A DNA stretch of 64,000 nucleotides, from the NCBI GenBank assembly GCA_963920765.1, contig OY987248.1:9768539-9832538 (forward strand). Direction: 5' to 3'. Below the pieces are notes generated by a model, which saw nothing but the letters and a program-made list of their open reading frames with translations, searched no databases and was not told the origin of the DNA. This stretch comes from Ulota crispa. Taxonomy: Eukaryota > Streptophyta > Bryopsida > Orthotrichales > Orthotrichaceae. Both the position numbers and the translations under genes were made by a program. The first letter of the stretch is position 1; the number at the start of each line of letters is the position of its first letter. This document shows, one piece after another, positions 35,587-48,818 of the stretch.

Positions 35587-38453
35587 CGCAGAGTAGCACA
35601 CATGACGATTCATTTTTGTCTCTTACAGTAACCATCTGTGATAGAGAGGAGAAGATCCTATGCTGTAGCCACCAATTTTCAATTGACAGGAGGCTGCCAA
35701 TTATCTTTGCTATATTCTTGCATTCCCTGGGAGCCGAGCTAGCGTTGGAGTACTGTATTTGTAGCACATTCTAATCAATCTCAGTCCCATTCGGTGAGAT
35801 AATGTGTGCATATTGTTTATGAGAGCGTGCTTCATTGTTTTGCAGCTGAATTGCAAAATAGCATCTTGAGGGCTATTGAACCCACCGCCGTTAGCAGTAG
35901 TTGAATAGAAAATCGTGCATTGAATCGGTTTTCAGCTTTCATCAGAATTTTAGGCGAGGTAAAATTCTTTTTCGATTTTCGTTGTGTTCTAGCGTTGTAG
36001 CAATCTGAGATCAAATAATCCTACTATTAGCAGAATACTTGAAACTAATCAGTTACATAATGACGTAGAAGGGCGCTGTTAGTTCGAGGTAAAGATGCGG
36101 ACATCTTTATTTTCAGAACTTTTTCGAGAACCTCTTGTGTAACAGCTCCTGCATGTGATCCGGTACTGAAATTGTTTGAAAAGCTTGTACTTCATTTTTA
36201 TGGTCGTGTAAAAGGGAAAATCTGGGCGATACGGAAGCCGTGATAAGAACTTTTGATATCAGTACCGTTTGATCATACACGATACGGACATGTGACTGAA
36301 ATCGAGTGATTCCTTTCGTGTCCAATATATAGCTTCCCATATCCAATGAAGATAGAAACTTTCTTGAATATTATAATCTGTTCTTTGATAGGTTCCCGGT
36401 GTTCTGGTTGCCAATCTTACAAGATTTGTATATGACAATAAAATGGACAATGGATACTGTAACAGGCTTTCGACTGGCCACTGTAATGCTAGGTGGAATG
36501 TGAGACTACTAACTAAAAGTGTTCAGGATTGTGTTTTCTCCTCTGAACTGGTCGTACGGTAATTCGTATTTGAGACATTTATTTGGGCATCTAATTGCTT
36601 AAAAGGTCTTCAAAAAAGTTCCCGAATGAGAATAAACACTGAAAGGAAGGAAGATATGTACGGTTGGGTACTTCTAGTACATATGAGTTGCTACGTGGTG
36701 CTATAGTTTCTGGCAAAACTTACTGACATTGTGCAATGAAGTTATGGCTACAGTTCCGCAAATTTTTATTTATGAGAAGGATTTGACTTCAAGTTTGTTC
36801 AAAATTGATTATTTTGATTATTTTGTTTTTTTGACGAAATGAGGAAAGCTCCGATTTTGGTTCTCTTGAAGAAAATTTCCAAAAGCAAATGAATATGTAA
36901 CAGCTAATATTCTATGATTTAAAATTAACAAATTTGATTAATAGTGTGTAAATGAAAAGAATTTGTTTTGGGAAAAGCGCATATTGTGAGTATTTTTGCA
37001 ATGGTAAGAAGATTCTTGGGTAAAAAGGTGTGCAATTGACTCACTCAATATGATGCAGTAACAACTTGGTAATTTTATTTTTTGAGGATTAGGAAGTTAG
37101 CTTAGATTTCTGAGATTTGAAGATGTATTGTAAAGTAGAAATTTGAAGAATTATACGATGATAACATTTGAACAACATATTTTGATCTAACCATAGAATA
37201 TTCAAATGGTTAAATCTATCACTATGTACTTGTACATACTAATTGACCAAAACATTAGAATTTCTTCTAAGATTGATTGAGATTTGTGAATAATTATTGA
37301 CTAACATCATATATTTTTGTACTATTATGTCTGTAGTACCAAATAGTAACAATAGTAGTGTGTTTGGATGTTTTTTAAATTAAAAGTTTTGCTTTTTCAA
37401 TAGAAACATATTGATAACCTTTGGACAACAAAATGTTTGCAAGAAAGTTGTGTAGAAGCTCATACTAACCAATGCTAAAAATCTAATTATTGAAGATCAA
37501 AAGAAAATATACTTGTGACAACCATCAATCACAAATAAAATTCAACACTCTATATTGCAAGGTGATTTTCAATGTGTTTGTAATTATATATTTCATATTC
37601 TTTGAATTAGCATACAATTGTTATTTCAAATGCATTGGTGTTGTCCTTTCTTTTTAAGGTGATCATGAATATAATTATGTTAAAGAATGAAAGGCTTTAG
37701 TTGAGATCATAAATACAATGATGGTAAAGAATGAAAGGTTTACCATCATCAAATAAAATGAACCATCAAACAAATATTTGAAACCTTTTTTACGATACAT
37801 GGTCTTTGAAGTAATTGCAATTTCAAATGATTTTTTAGAAATAATTTGACATGATTAAAACAAGTCTATATGATAGTAAGAAATAATATGCCTTTCTCCA
37901 AACTTTGATCATCTGTCTCAAAATGGTTTCAAGTATGATTTATTATGGAAAGCTAAGCTCAAATGTTTATAGTTTATTTTTATTATCACCTCAAAATATG
38001 AAATTAAAGAATTATGATTGAATTTTTGCTCCAATATAAGAAGCAATAAACAAACTTTAAGTTATTTCTTACAAAACAATAGCAAAAGGACCTATAGTAT
38101 GTTATTGCTAAGAAAATTGTGTTTCAAGTTAGCAATCATGTTTTTGCCACATTTTATACATATGATTAATTTTAGTGAATCTAAATCATTTTGAACTTAA
38201 AAATTAAAGGTCTAAATTTTAAGCATTCTAAATATTTGGGCATTATTTAAGAATAATCACTAAAGGAATGATTTGCATGACATGTACTACAATTCTTTTA
38301 ATAGAATGTAAATCATCCAAATCAGATTGTGTTTTTATTTAACTTCTAAAAGCAAGTGGTAATATTAACCCAATTGAGTAAGTAATCAATAGCAAGTATT
38401 TTGGAAGAAATGCATTGTTTATTTCACCAACAATCTACCTTCAAAAAGACTGC
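35587..38453. other. 3' flank of desaturase and gene-free AT-rich DNA
   Basis: The desaturase 3' untranslated region probably lies within the first few hundred bases; no single poly(A) signal stands out. From about 36500 the DNA is strongly AT-rich with a duplicated TTAAAGAATGAAAGG..TT segment near 37680 and 37722. No gene is supported. Confidence 0.45.
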
Positions 38454-38767
38454 TAAAGTAAGAACACCCTTAAGCGTCACTATCCCCATAATTGTCACCT
38501 TTGAAATCTTGGAAAATCTGTGGAAGTGAATAGATGTAATGACTAAAATATACAACATGTGAACATGAATTCTTAAAAGTGATTATGGGTGCAATGACAG
38601 TTTGCTCTTTAAAAATTCACAGCTTATTTTCACAATATCCAAATAATACATTCGAAAGTGCAAACTCATTTTTTTTTATTCCTAATAGGATCCTATAATT
38701 TGCTAGTTATTTATTAATAGTCATCATGTTCAAAACCCTCAGTTTGACGTTTATGGGTCCTACCTTA
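38454..38767. mobile_element. MITE with TAAGGTAG ends, copy 2 (downstream of desaturase)
   Basis: Begins TAAAGTAAGAACACCCTTAA and ends GGGTCCTACCTTA. Along its length it matches the reverse complement of 30857-31173 (shared words such as CCCATAATTGTCACC and TTTGCTCTTTAAAAATTCAC). The pair brackets the desaturase gene in inverted orientation. Confidence 0.85.
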
Positions 38768-39089
38768 TATAATAACTTGGATAACTCAAAGAAATATTAG
38801 TGATCCTATCTCTACTTCATTGCAAATAAACTCAAAAGAGACTTTTAAATTCCAAATTTGTCCATATGATTGGTTTTCTACTCCGTATTAATAAATGCTT
38901 CAACTTATTGGAAACATTTTGAGAATTCTATTTCAGGTTTTAAACAACAAACGTATCAAAATATGTTGCAAATATGCAAAACCATTTTCATTTGTTCATC
39001 TATCTAAATATTACATTATATTAATAAACTCCAAAGAAGTGATTTGTAATTCTTTGATTTTAGAAATATAATTATGTGTCATTGGAAGA

Positions 39090-39344
39090 AACACCATATT
39101 AGGTAAATTGGGAAAACGGGGGTCCTAAATTGTATGTCATCTAGATCCAAAGAAGTCACTCAAAATCATATTTGAAGGTATCAAATTCAATTTGAGCCAC
39201 TGAGATTTATTCCCTTGCATATTCTTCCTCTTAGGTGAGGGCACGTGTACAAAAAAAAATGCTCAGCTTAGTTGTAAGTCATCATGTACAACCTGCAAAA
39301 GTCCCAAAATGTACCTTTTTTCCCAATTTGTCTAACATGGTGTT
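39090..39344. mobile_element. MITE, GTTAAATTGGG family, copy B
   Basis: Ends AACACCATATTAGGTAAATT and the complement of AACACCATGTTAGACAAATT enclose the family interior (CTTAGGTGAGGGCACGTGTAC, TTTTTTCCCAATTTG). It is more diverged in the terminal repeat than copies A and F. Confidence 0.75.
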
Positions 39345-39507
39345 AAGAAGTTACTTTCCTAGTTAAAGAAATACCCTAAATTTTTTTGCTTCAATGTTCC
39401 AACTACACAGCACTCTCCAAGAAGACCATAATAAAAACTTTAGAATTTAAGCTAAAATGACTTAAATCTGCTGACAATCAATAACACTCAAGCCATGATA
39501 AAAAAAA

Positions 39508-39612
39508 TGGGGATTGATATGTGTACCACACCCTTTCAACTATTCTACCACACCATGGGGTAAATTTTAGATTTCTACCATCAAATAGTTGAATTTGAGA
39601 ATTTTGAATTCA
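39508..39612. mobile_element. One arm of a foldback element (family of 58031-58441)
   Basis: The sequence from GGGGATTGATATG through TTTACCATCAAATAG-like words to GAATTTGAGAATTTTGAATT matches one arm of the long foldback at 58031-58441. The opposite arm is missing, and at about 39612 the sequence passes into the interior of a TTAA element. Confidence 0.6.
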
Positions 39613-40228
39613 GATGAGTGAGAAGTTTTAGTTTACAAATATGGGACTCCCAAACCTCTAATCGTTCTACCCCTTGTAAAATTTGGTGCTTTACTATTTT
39701 GAGTTCTTTGTGTATTTGTTTTTTGACTTCTTCTTTTTTCCAAGTTGTAGTAGATTCCTTGGTTTTCATCGTTGGGGTCAAAGTAATTCAAACTTTTGAA
39801 TTTTACATAAACCCTCCAATTGTGCCTAGTGCATATGCAAATTTCATGGCCTTACGACATTGCAAGGTTTTGCAAAGTATGATTCACACCTCCAATTCAT
39901 TTGAATATCCTCCCACACTTACCCATCTTGGTTTTTTCATGGAAAAAACAAACCTCAACTTTGCATAGAGCAATTTTTTTGGATTTAAGAGCAATCAAAG
40001 GCTTCTGAATATTTTGGGCAACAAGAAAAATACTTTTTTTTCCACTTTAGATATCAATATCTCACTCCTCTACATCTAGAATGAGCTGATTTTTTCCCAC
40101 AAATATCTCCCATAGTCTAAGGCAAGATCTTATGGTTGGATTTCCAAAAAAAACTTTTTTTGCTACCTTTCTAATCATTCCCCTAAAAGTGGCAATTTTC
40201 ACAGAGAAAAGGGCTTAGTCCTTTACGA
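39613..40228. mobile_element. Truncated TTAA piggyBac-like element, copy 6
   Basis: The right end GGGCTTAGTCCTTTACGAG is followed by TTAA (40229-40232). The interior is the reverse complement of 46668-47280 (CCTCCAATTGTGCCTAGTGC, GGCAAGATCTTATGGTTGG). The other terminus is absent, replaced by the foldback arm, so it cannot be mobile. Confidence 0.65.
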
Positions 40229-41036
40229 GTTAATCCTTGAACTACAGCTTCCCTACAATGATGTGGTTGGTGTGGCAAAGTGCTTACAATACCCTTGTAC
40301 AAAATCTTGAGTAGAAAATCATCAATTTTCATTTTCAAAATCAGATTTTTGATGTTGAAAGTAAACTTCAAAAAAAACTCATATTGAAAAAAAAACTGAA
40401 AATAATGATTTGATAAGGTTTTGTTCACCTTCAAAGTTTTATAAAGACCCAAATCTGGTCGCTTGGGCATTTTGGATTTCCACTTGAAGGCGCATGCCAC
40501 TTTCTAAATTCTAAAATAATTGTTATGCACTTACTTTTTTGTCCAAAAGTTCCAAATCTTCTTGCCTTGCCCTCCTCCCTAACTTTAACATTTGTTGATG
40601 AAAATTGATATAAAATCAACAAGTATTTATTTAATGTACAATGTGAAGAAATTAGTGTTGGACAGCCTAAACGCAATAATCAGTGTAGAATTGCTCAAGC
40701 GGATGGATGACATTGACTACTGGATAAAATTGCTAAATCTCCCTCAGAAATACACTACGGTAAGTTCTCCAATTTACGGATGGAAGTTATGAAGAAGAGC
40801 TGATTTTACAGATGAACATCACTTGGTGGATGTTTCTATCTACGTCACTCCTTACCGCTATGGATTCTACACTGAATATTGCATTTAGGTTGCCTTGGCA
40901 ACTAGGTTGCCTTACTCCAATAAGTTATTTCATGACTCATCACTTGGTCACTTGGAGGCACATGCAACTCACTAAATATTTAAATTTTACATGGTTTGAG
41001 ACTTGGAAGTCACTAGTTTGTCTTTTTGTTGTTTCA

Positions 41037-41362
41037 TTAGGGGGCTTCAAACATCAAAGTTTTTAGGTGACTCACGTTACGATTCACCTCAGTGAATTCA
41101 CTAGTGAACCTCACTGGGACTCACCTCTGGACTTCACTCCTAACGTGATTCACGTGAGGTGTGAACTTTAGAACTCATCTTCGTGGCTTCTTGCGGCTCA
41201 TTCATGTGCTCCTCAAACCCCAAAACTTCTCTCGTAGAAATTTCTGCAAACTCATGAGTGTCTCAAACTTTGCGCTTGCAAGGGAACAAAAACAATTCAT
41301 TGGTGCCGGAGATCTTGTGAGGTGAGAAGTTTGAGGGCTAGATTACATGTTTGAAACCCCTA
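41037..41362. mobile_element. Short MITE with TAGGGG-TTCAAACAT ends, copy 2
   Basis: The left end TAGGGGGCTTCAAACATCAA pairs with the right end CATGTTTGAAACCCCTA. The interior contains overlapping TCACGT/GTGAACC palindromic words also seen at 29400-29470. Confidence 0.6.
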
Positions 41363-41913
41363 TTATTGTTGATAGACTATCTAAAAATAATTTATTGCAA
41401 TGATTTTTTATGAAAGACACTGTAATAGCAATAAATATTTATATAGCGTGAAATGTCAAGAAATTAGTGTGGGATAACCTAAACGCAATATTCAGTGTAG
41501 GGTACGTTTCACTTCATCATTGGATAAGATAGCACGTATAACAATTTTAAACTATCAAATGAAAAAAAAAATCTAAAAAATTTCGAAAAAAGCCGGCCAT
41601 ATGTAAGTTAGACTTCGAATCCAATCTAAGCCACTAGTTTGGAGCATGCCGGAAAATGTTTCAAAAAGGTCACAAAAGCCCCCCCATTACCGGCCCGTAC
41701 GAAATCTCAATGCCGGTATCAATTTAACCGAATTCCGGGAATACCTGAAGTGCCCAATCAAGTTACCTTTTGTAGTCAAATATCAAAATTCTTCATGCAT
41801 GATGCATTTGGTCCTAGTTTTATTTATTTATTTTAAATCTGTTTATTTTTATTATTATTTCATGTGTTTTTATTTTTTACATTAAAGATAAAAATAGCAT
41901 GTTAGAATGTTCC

Positions 41914-42317
41914 TACAAGTGAGGTAGCGGCACCCATCAGTGTGACCATCCCCATGGGCATCACTGATATTATAATTAAAAAAGTGAATGCTTATGAGTG
42001 AAATAAGTGATGGTTATGGGTGACAAAGTGATGGTTGTGAGTGACTGATATGACGGTTTTGAGTACCCATCTCACTATTTAAGAATCAACAAGCCTTGTT
42101 TTTAGCATCTCTTACACATGGTTCTTATAATTTCAGTGATTTAGCACTTTGGAAAATACCCACGCACACATAACTATGTGGATAACTTCCCAAAATAAAC
42201 TAATAATTTTTGTTCTCTGTTTCCAATCTAATGATATAATATTTGTGCTTGTCCAACTACCCTAACCATGCTCAAGTGCCTAAACTCACACTTATGGGGG
42301 TGGCTACCTTACTTGTA
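41914..42317. mobile_element. MITE with AAGGTAG ends, copy 3
   Basis: Inverted ends TACAAGTGAGGTAGCGGCAC and the complement of TACAAGTAAGGTAGCCACCC enclose about 400 bp. An internal repeated word GTGATGGTTATGGGTGA occurs near 42009 and 42027. It shares only the GGTAG...CACCC terminus with the copies flanking the desaturase. Confidence 0.6.
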
Positions 42318-43644
42318 AATTGGAGTCTATAATCTTTGTTTCACAAAAAATACATATTTTTTGCTTTCCAACAATATAGATTTTTAGTCTATTTTAAATA
42401 GAAGACCAAACTTAGATTATCATAAAAAAAAATGTGGTTGGTTGATTTTGATCTCAAGTTTGCATAGGCCAAACTAATGGGCTAGCATGCTTTTTCTTTT
42501 TTTTACAACAAAACCAATACAACTCCATTTCACGATGTGGTTGTTTTTGCACTTGTTTTTTGTTGTTCCATAAAAACCACAAAACACAAGATGACAATGG
42601 GTGCAAAAAGGTTTGAATTTCAAAATTACTCTATTGTGTGCAGTTAGTCAAAAAAAGATTTTTTTGTACTAAAGTTGTTGGATCGTCTTGAACTTTTAGA
42701 GGGTGTGAAGTAAATTTATTCCAAACACAAAATGTGCCTAAAATTTTAAAACTTGGTACATTACTTGTAATTTTGCAAAACACTCTAGTATGAATCAATA
42801 TTCTGTAACACTTAGGGACATAATTTCATGCTTTTGATTTTCAAAACTGCAAATAAAACACTCTTTTGACAAATTCTTTGAAAAAATAAAGTGGTATAGA
42901 AAATTAGACTTTGAAAGCTTTATTTAGAAATAATTTAATTTTAAATAAAAAGGTTTTTTTGGAACTTCAGAATTAAGCATTATGAACCAAAACGAAATGG
43001 TGATATAACACACTATAGTTGCTTACTATTGAAACAAAAAAATATTTAAGTGTTTCCACGTACATCAGAGGCACGTTGTAAGAATTCCTTCATGCTCAAA
43101 GAAATTGATGTGAGGAAACCTGGATGGTCACCTTTAGTATTTTATGAGAGGCCTAAATGTGGAATTTACATGAAATTCTGAAGTTTTTATTCTGCTAAGC
43201 AAACAGAATAGAACTGAGAATCTGATCCTTTTCGGATTTTTTGGGAAATAAAAGATTGAAGAATTTTCTATTCCTACAAAGGCATGTTTTTGGCCATTCT
43301 AGTTAACATATAAGTGATGAAACGGTAGTGCATTTATTAGAGTAGTATTTCATGTATACCCATGAATTGGACAAAACGAAGTATTTATATTGATCATTTG
43401 CACAAGTATGCCTTGCTTAGACTTTGCTCAGTCTCACTTGTTTTTTGTCCTCTTTTTTACTATTTGTCTTGTCCAACTTGTCCCTCTTTTTATCTTCCAT
43501 TTTCACATTCCTTTTGCTTGCCTTTTTTTCTCCCTCTCCTTTTCTAATAAAGAATTTCAAATTTCTTGTGACAAAAAAAAACTTTAAACTTTACAATAGA
43601 ATTTTCTTGGAGCAAGTTTGATAATATCCCATCCAACCTATTAA
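42318..43644. other. No gene assigned
   Basis: Overlapping small open frames at 43362-43621 (leucine/phenylalanine-rich) are produced by a CTTT-rich stretch in all three frames and are not credible. Nothing else is seen. Confidence 0.45.
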
Positions 43645-44991
43645 CCCCTAAAGGACCAAGGGTGTTTTTTGAGAATAAATCTCAGAAACTGTCAACTTTT
43701 AGTGCATTGCCCAAAATTGAAATTAAAAACCTTTTTTCTCAATTTCAACCATACAAAAATGTGCAAAATAGATAAAATAATTTGTGCAAAAAAATTCAGC
43801 CCATTTGACCATGTGGATTGTAAGATTATAATGTTTGAAGTCAAAAAAACTACTTTTTTTTATTCCTGCAAAACAAGGTCAGCTCACTTTGACCCTTCCT
43901 AGAGTAAAATTTTGCTCTACACAAATTTGAGCTTTTTGACCATTCACAAGTATATGATGTTAGGTCCACTCATGAAAATTTTCAGATGCAAAAATACAAT
44001 CTAGCTTGTTCTAAATCATCATACAATGCAAAGAAGTTAAGCAAATTGGCAATATATTAGTCATTCTTTCATGGTTTCTTGTGCAATGAGGAAGTCTTTT
44101 ATTTGAAATCTAAACTGTGAAAAATTAGAGACAAACATTTGGGACATATGAAAAAAAGTTTCAAGAGCTTAGGATTTATAAATTGAAAGATAACATGACT
44201 TGAAGTTAGAGGATTTTTTTTTCTTCTTGAAACTGCTTGAACATGGTTAACAAAGTTTGACTCCCTTCAAAATGTGATGTGAGAGCTCATTTTTTTTTGA
44301 CAATTGTACACCATGTTTTTTTAATAACATAAGGTACTTGCTCTAAAACCATCACTTTAAGGGCTGTTCTGGACTTTCATGGGCTTTTCAAGACATGAAG
44401 ATTTTCTGCCTAATTTTCCATCAAAGAGGAATGGATGCTCAATGTAACCCAATTTTTATTTTATTTTTTGAAGCATTATTGAATTGTTGATGAATTTTCA
44501 AAGTTTTTTGTAGTACGCACCTATTTGTAATCCTAGGTCTCCCATAAAGCGTCCCCTTGCAACTTGTAAAGAGATCAAGTGAATAGAGGAATATGATTGG
44601 CTCTTGCTATAAAATACTCTTTCTCTTTTAAGACTAAGAAGGGTTCATTCAAGAACCATCTCAAATCCATTCTTGGACTGACTATGGAACTCTTTAAATG
44701 TGAGGGTCGCAATTAGAGCAGACTACCTTACTTGGCAAATTTCAAAAGTTGATGAGAGTTTTAGCATAAGATTCTCCAAAGATGCCCAAACTACCCAAGC
44801 TGCCCAATTTCTCTTGGGGAACATGACTTTTGAACCGGGCATATAATTGGGGAAAAAAATACATTTGCACTTAAGGAATACATATCTCCACCTTGTGTAA
44901 TAGTTTTGAGAAAATCAAATAAAAATTGACTCCATATGACCCTACCCGAGTTCTCAAGTGGCTGTCAAATAACCACTTGATCCTTTAGGGG
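43645..44991. mobile_element. TTAA-bounded piggyBac-like element, copy 7
   Basis: TTAA (43641-43644) precedes CCCCTAAAGGACCAAGGG; the right end CACTTGATCCTTTAGGGG precedes TTAA (44992-44995). At 1347 bp this is the longest copy. Part of its interior (GGGCTTTTCAAGACATGAAG and the following 200 bases) recurs in diverged form at 60880-61440. No transposase frame is visible. Confidence 0.8.
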
Positions 44992-44995
44992 TTAA

Positions 44996-46667
44996 ATTAC
45001 TACTTCTTGCTACTATCTCTTGCAAACGTCATTGATTTGTGGAAATCAATTTTTTTTTTAAAAAATAATAGAACACTTCAATTTAGGAGGTTTTGCAACA
45101 ACAAAGACTATAAGTAAATCCTTAAACAGGAGACATAGTGAAGCTTAGAGCTTAAATTTTCAAACATTTGTGTCCTGAATTTTATTCAAAATAAATACTT
45201 GAGTTTGGGTAAAGGAAAAAATTGTCCTTCTTAGGTTCCATATATTTAGGACTGAGTTGCAATCACAAACTCACATATTGTATTAAACTCTTACTACATT
45301 ATTTTCTTCCATTGTGTTTACTTAATTCATCATGTAGTCTATTTTTGTCTTTATTACCTCCCTCTTATTCAACATACTTGTTGTTTGACAAATCAATACT
45401 TGCATGAATTCCTTTTGCTAATCATTCGTACTAGCTAACCTATATTCCAGTACTCTCAATTCTTTTCAATTGAGAGGTTGTGATATCTAATTATGTTGTT
45501 TTCCTTCTTGTGCAAATTGGTTTTATTTTCAGATTGTTTGATTTACTATTGCTTTTATTCCCTAAAAATTTCCTTTAGGCAAGCATAAAATGTTCTAGGA
45601 TGAATTAAAGTTTCTTAAAGCAAACATAAAACATGAAGATGTTGTAGGACTCCTTGGAGCAAATTTAAAAGAGCTTAAGAAGTTGATGCAAGTTTAGAAT
45701 ACCTCTAGATGATTTGGGTTATTTGGAGTGCCCCAAAACATACCATGACAAACTTATTTCCACATTTCAATCACTTTATAGTACTTGACAAATCAAGCAA
45801 AAACATATGACTTATATAAAAAAGTAGATTGTAAGACAAGTTAGCTTAAATAAAGTTTGAGTAGTTTTAGGCAATTCAACATTTTAATTATAAAGTTTAA
45901 AAGAAATCAAAAAATATAAACTCAAACTCACTATTTTTCAAAAATCTCTATCGATATTGTTTGCTACAAATTAAACCAAAGAATTTGTTAATTCTAATTG
46001 CCTAACAACAGAGGTGACGATCTAATAGATTGATCATTGCCTTACTTTGGGTTATTTATATGAACTTTTTATGATTTATTTCTGTATAAAGTTTATATTC
46101 TCTAAATTATAATCACCATGTTTGAGAATTTTATTGCATGAAATAAAGTGCAAAGGATTCAGTATTTGCTAAGATTTTTGTAGCTTACAATTAAAAGATA
46201 TTTTTGATGTCTTCATCAACAATGTATTGTGTATTTTGTACTTAAAAATCAAAGAGTCCTTCCAAGCCTATTATAAAGATAACTAAATTCGAAAGATAAA
46301 AAGCAAATTCTTTGATGAACTTTAAGAGGCAAATTGCTTTAATACTTGTGTAATATAAACAAATAAATAGTTCGATCTCTTTATTGAAAAAATATCCTAT
46401 AATCATGCATGTGAATGGAGTTGTTGCCATTGTATTAATGATCTAAAAACTGTGTAATAGTTAAGATTAAACAAACTTAATGTTAATCTTTAATTGCTGG
46501 TGTAGACTTTAGTTTTTTCTTTAATTTATATTTTCCATACTTAATGCCCGCTACGACATCCACAAATTATAGTAAGAAAACAATCTTTGAAAGAAAGATT
46601 GCAACCTTTGTGAACTCTTGAAATTCTTGAGAACAAAAAAATCATATGATTTACAAACTTTCATTAA
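44996..46667. other. Gene-free AT-rich DNA
   Basis: Only short low-complexity frames occur. No repeat structure or splice-supported coding sequence was found. Confidence 0.45.
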
Positions 46668-47609
46668 CTCCTAAAGGACTAAGCCCCTTTTTTTTTTGTG
46701 AAAATCACTTAAAACTACCACTTTTGGAGGAATGAGTAGAAATGTAGGAAAAAAAGTTTTGTTTGGGAACCCAACTACAAGATCTTGCCCTGCACTATGG
46801 GAAGTACTTGTGGGAAAAATATTAGCTCATTTTAGATGTAGAGGAGTGAGATATTGACATTTGAAGTGACCAAAAACATTTTTCCTCCTACTCCTTAAAA
46901 ATTTCAAAAGCCTTTGATCTCTCTTATATCAAAAAAATTGCTATACGCAAAGTTGAGGCTTATTTTTTGCATGTAGAAGATCAAGTTAGGTATGTGTGGG
47001 AGAATTTTCAGATGAATTGGAGGTGTGAATCATAATTTGTAAAATCTTGCAATGCCCTAAAGCCATGAAAATTGCATATACACTAAGCAAAATTGGAGGC
47101 TTTATGTAAAACTCAAAAATCTAAATTACCTTTACCTAAATGATGAAAACAAAGGAATCTTTATCTACTACAACTTGGAAAAAAAGAGTCAACAATCAAA
47201 TACACAAAGAGCTCAAAAAAGTAAAGCACCAAATTTCACAAGGGGCAAAAAGAATGGAGGTTTGGGAGTTCCATACTTATTTGCACATTAAAACTTTCAT
47301 CTCATCAATCAAAGTTGAATGATTCAAAGCTTCCCACATATGCATAAATCTAAAAAACCAATTTTAGAGTTCTTTTTTTAAAGGAAATTTTTTAAAACTG
47401 CTTAGACAGCTTGCCTTTCCCTTTATTTCAGAAATTCATTTTTAACTTCTACAATAAATGTTGGAATGAAGAAAAAATTAGATGCCCGCCTAAATCTTTG
47501 AATTCCCCATTTTCCACAAAAATTTCAAAAAATCACATAAAGTAATTTAGTTGTAAGTACATGCCCAAAATCCCATTTATCCCCCAAAAAGACAATGGTC
47601 CTTTAGGGG
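46668..47609. mobile_element. TTAA-bounded piggyBac-like element, copy 8
   Basis: TTAA (46664-46667) precedes CTCCTAAAGGACTAAGCCCC; the right end GACAATGGTCCTTTAGGGG precedes TTAA (47610-47613). It is 942 bp and matches copy 3 (932 bp) end to end in the same orientation, so both descend from one short master element. Confidence 0.8.
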
Positions 47610-48256
47610 TTAAAACTTCAAATTTTATTAAGGTACAAATCACATAAGTATAAACTTATACGACATTTTATTTGTTTATTTTTGGATATCATGTTCATAT
47701 TTAAAAGATTGATATTGTGAAATTTATTATATTTGAATTCAAGACACTACTCGTGAACTCGAATATAGAAGTTTATATTCATTAATTTGCTAATTAGAAG
47801 TCGTAGAATTGGTAGAAGCTATACAACACTTGGATGCCCATTAAAAATTAAAAATTATCCAAATAGCTCAAACTTTACCCCATGTTTATCCAATGGTCAT
47901 GCATCTCAATAAACAATCTCAGATTCTCATATGTTAATCCCTTAGACCAAATGGGACTTGTTTTATTTTAAATGCAAAAACGTATGAGTTCAACACAGAG
48001 GAATCAAAGGAAGTCTGTCCAAACTCTTCAAAGTACACTTGAATACTAACAGAGTAATAGAAAATCTGGCACCTACACCGACCAGGCCCCTTTCTAACAA
48101 CTCAAGTAATCAGAGCATCTTCCGCGTTGCCATCGACCGTCTGACACAGTTCAAGCATGCACAATAAGTGCTCCAAGCCCCTCAAAATTCTCTCATGCCA
48201 CTCCATCCTAGAGTGTCAACTCAATGGTCTTTCAAAATACTCCGTACTATACTATA

Positions 48257-48411
48257 CATTTTCAGCTAAGTGAGCTTTATCATTTTCAGCTAAGTGAGCT
48301 TTATCCTATATTTTCTTTGGTGAATGGTCAAATGATTATTATGGACATATTTGAAGAACAAGAGTGGAGAATAGTGGAGAATAAGAACAAGAGTGGAGAA
48401 TAGTGGAGAAT
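48257..48411 (+). repeat. Two short tandem duplications
   Basis: A 24-bp unit (CATTTTCAGCTAAGTGAGCT...) is duplicated exactly at 48257-48304. A 29-bp unit (AAGAACAAGAGTGGAGAATA...) is duplicated exactly at 48354-48411. Both look recent and lie downstream of the minus-strand cupin gene. Confidence 0.85.
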
Positions 48412-48818
48412 AAGAATTATGAAGGCTCCTCAAAAATAGATGTAATCTCTTAGAGTGTCAAGTTTGAAGTACAGCGCTGGAGATGCTCTCAGAGAGCACA
48501 AGAAAAGAAGCCCCCAGATAAGAGCAGTGTTCATAGGTGTACCTAAATATAGCAGAGCAGTGTTCAACTGTTCACAAGTGTAGCTAAATACAACAAATAC
48601 TCCTACCAAAACCTTCTTTTGTTGCTACATAGTAAAAAATGTGAATATCTTAGTGTCGAAGTTGAATTTTTACCAGCTTTAGCAGTATCTTTTTAACCAC
48701 TTATGAAAATCACATTTGGGGATCACTGGATAGCAGCTGCTCTCTCTTGAGTGCCTGCAGCAAAATGTCATCTGACAGGCCCAGGTCCCTGTAGCAGAGA
48801 TCCGGGGCAGAAGCGGGA

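Noticed and set aside
43362-43621. Three overlapping Leu/Phe-rich small frames, possibly membrane peptides
   Set aside because: All three frames are open because of a CTTT-rich tract; there is no start context or splice support.
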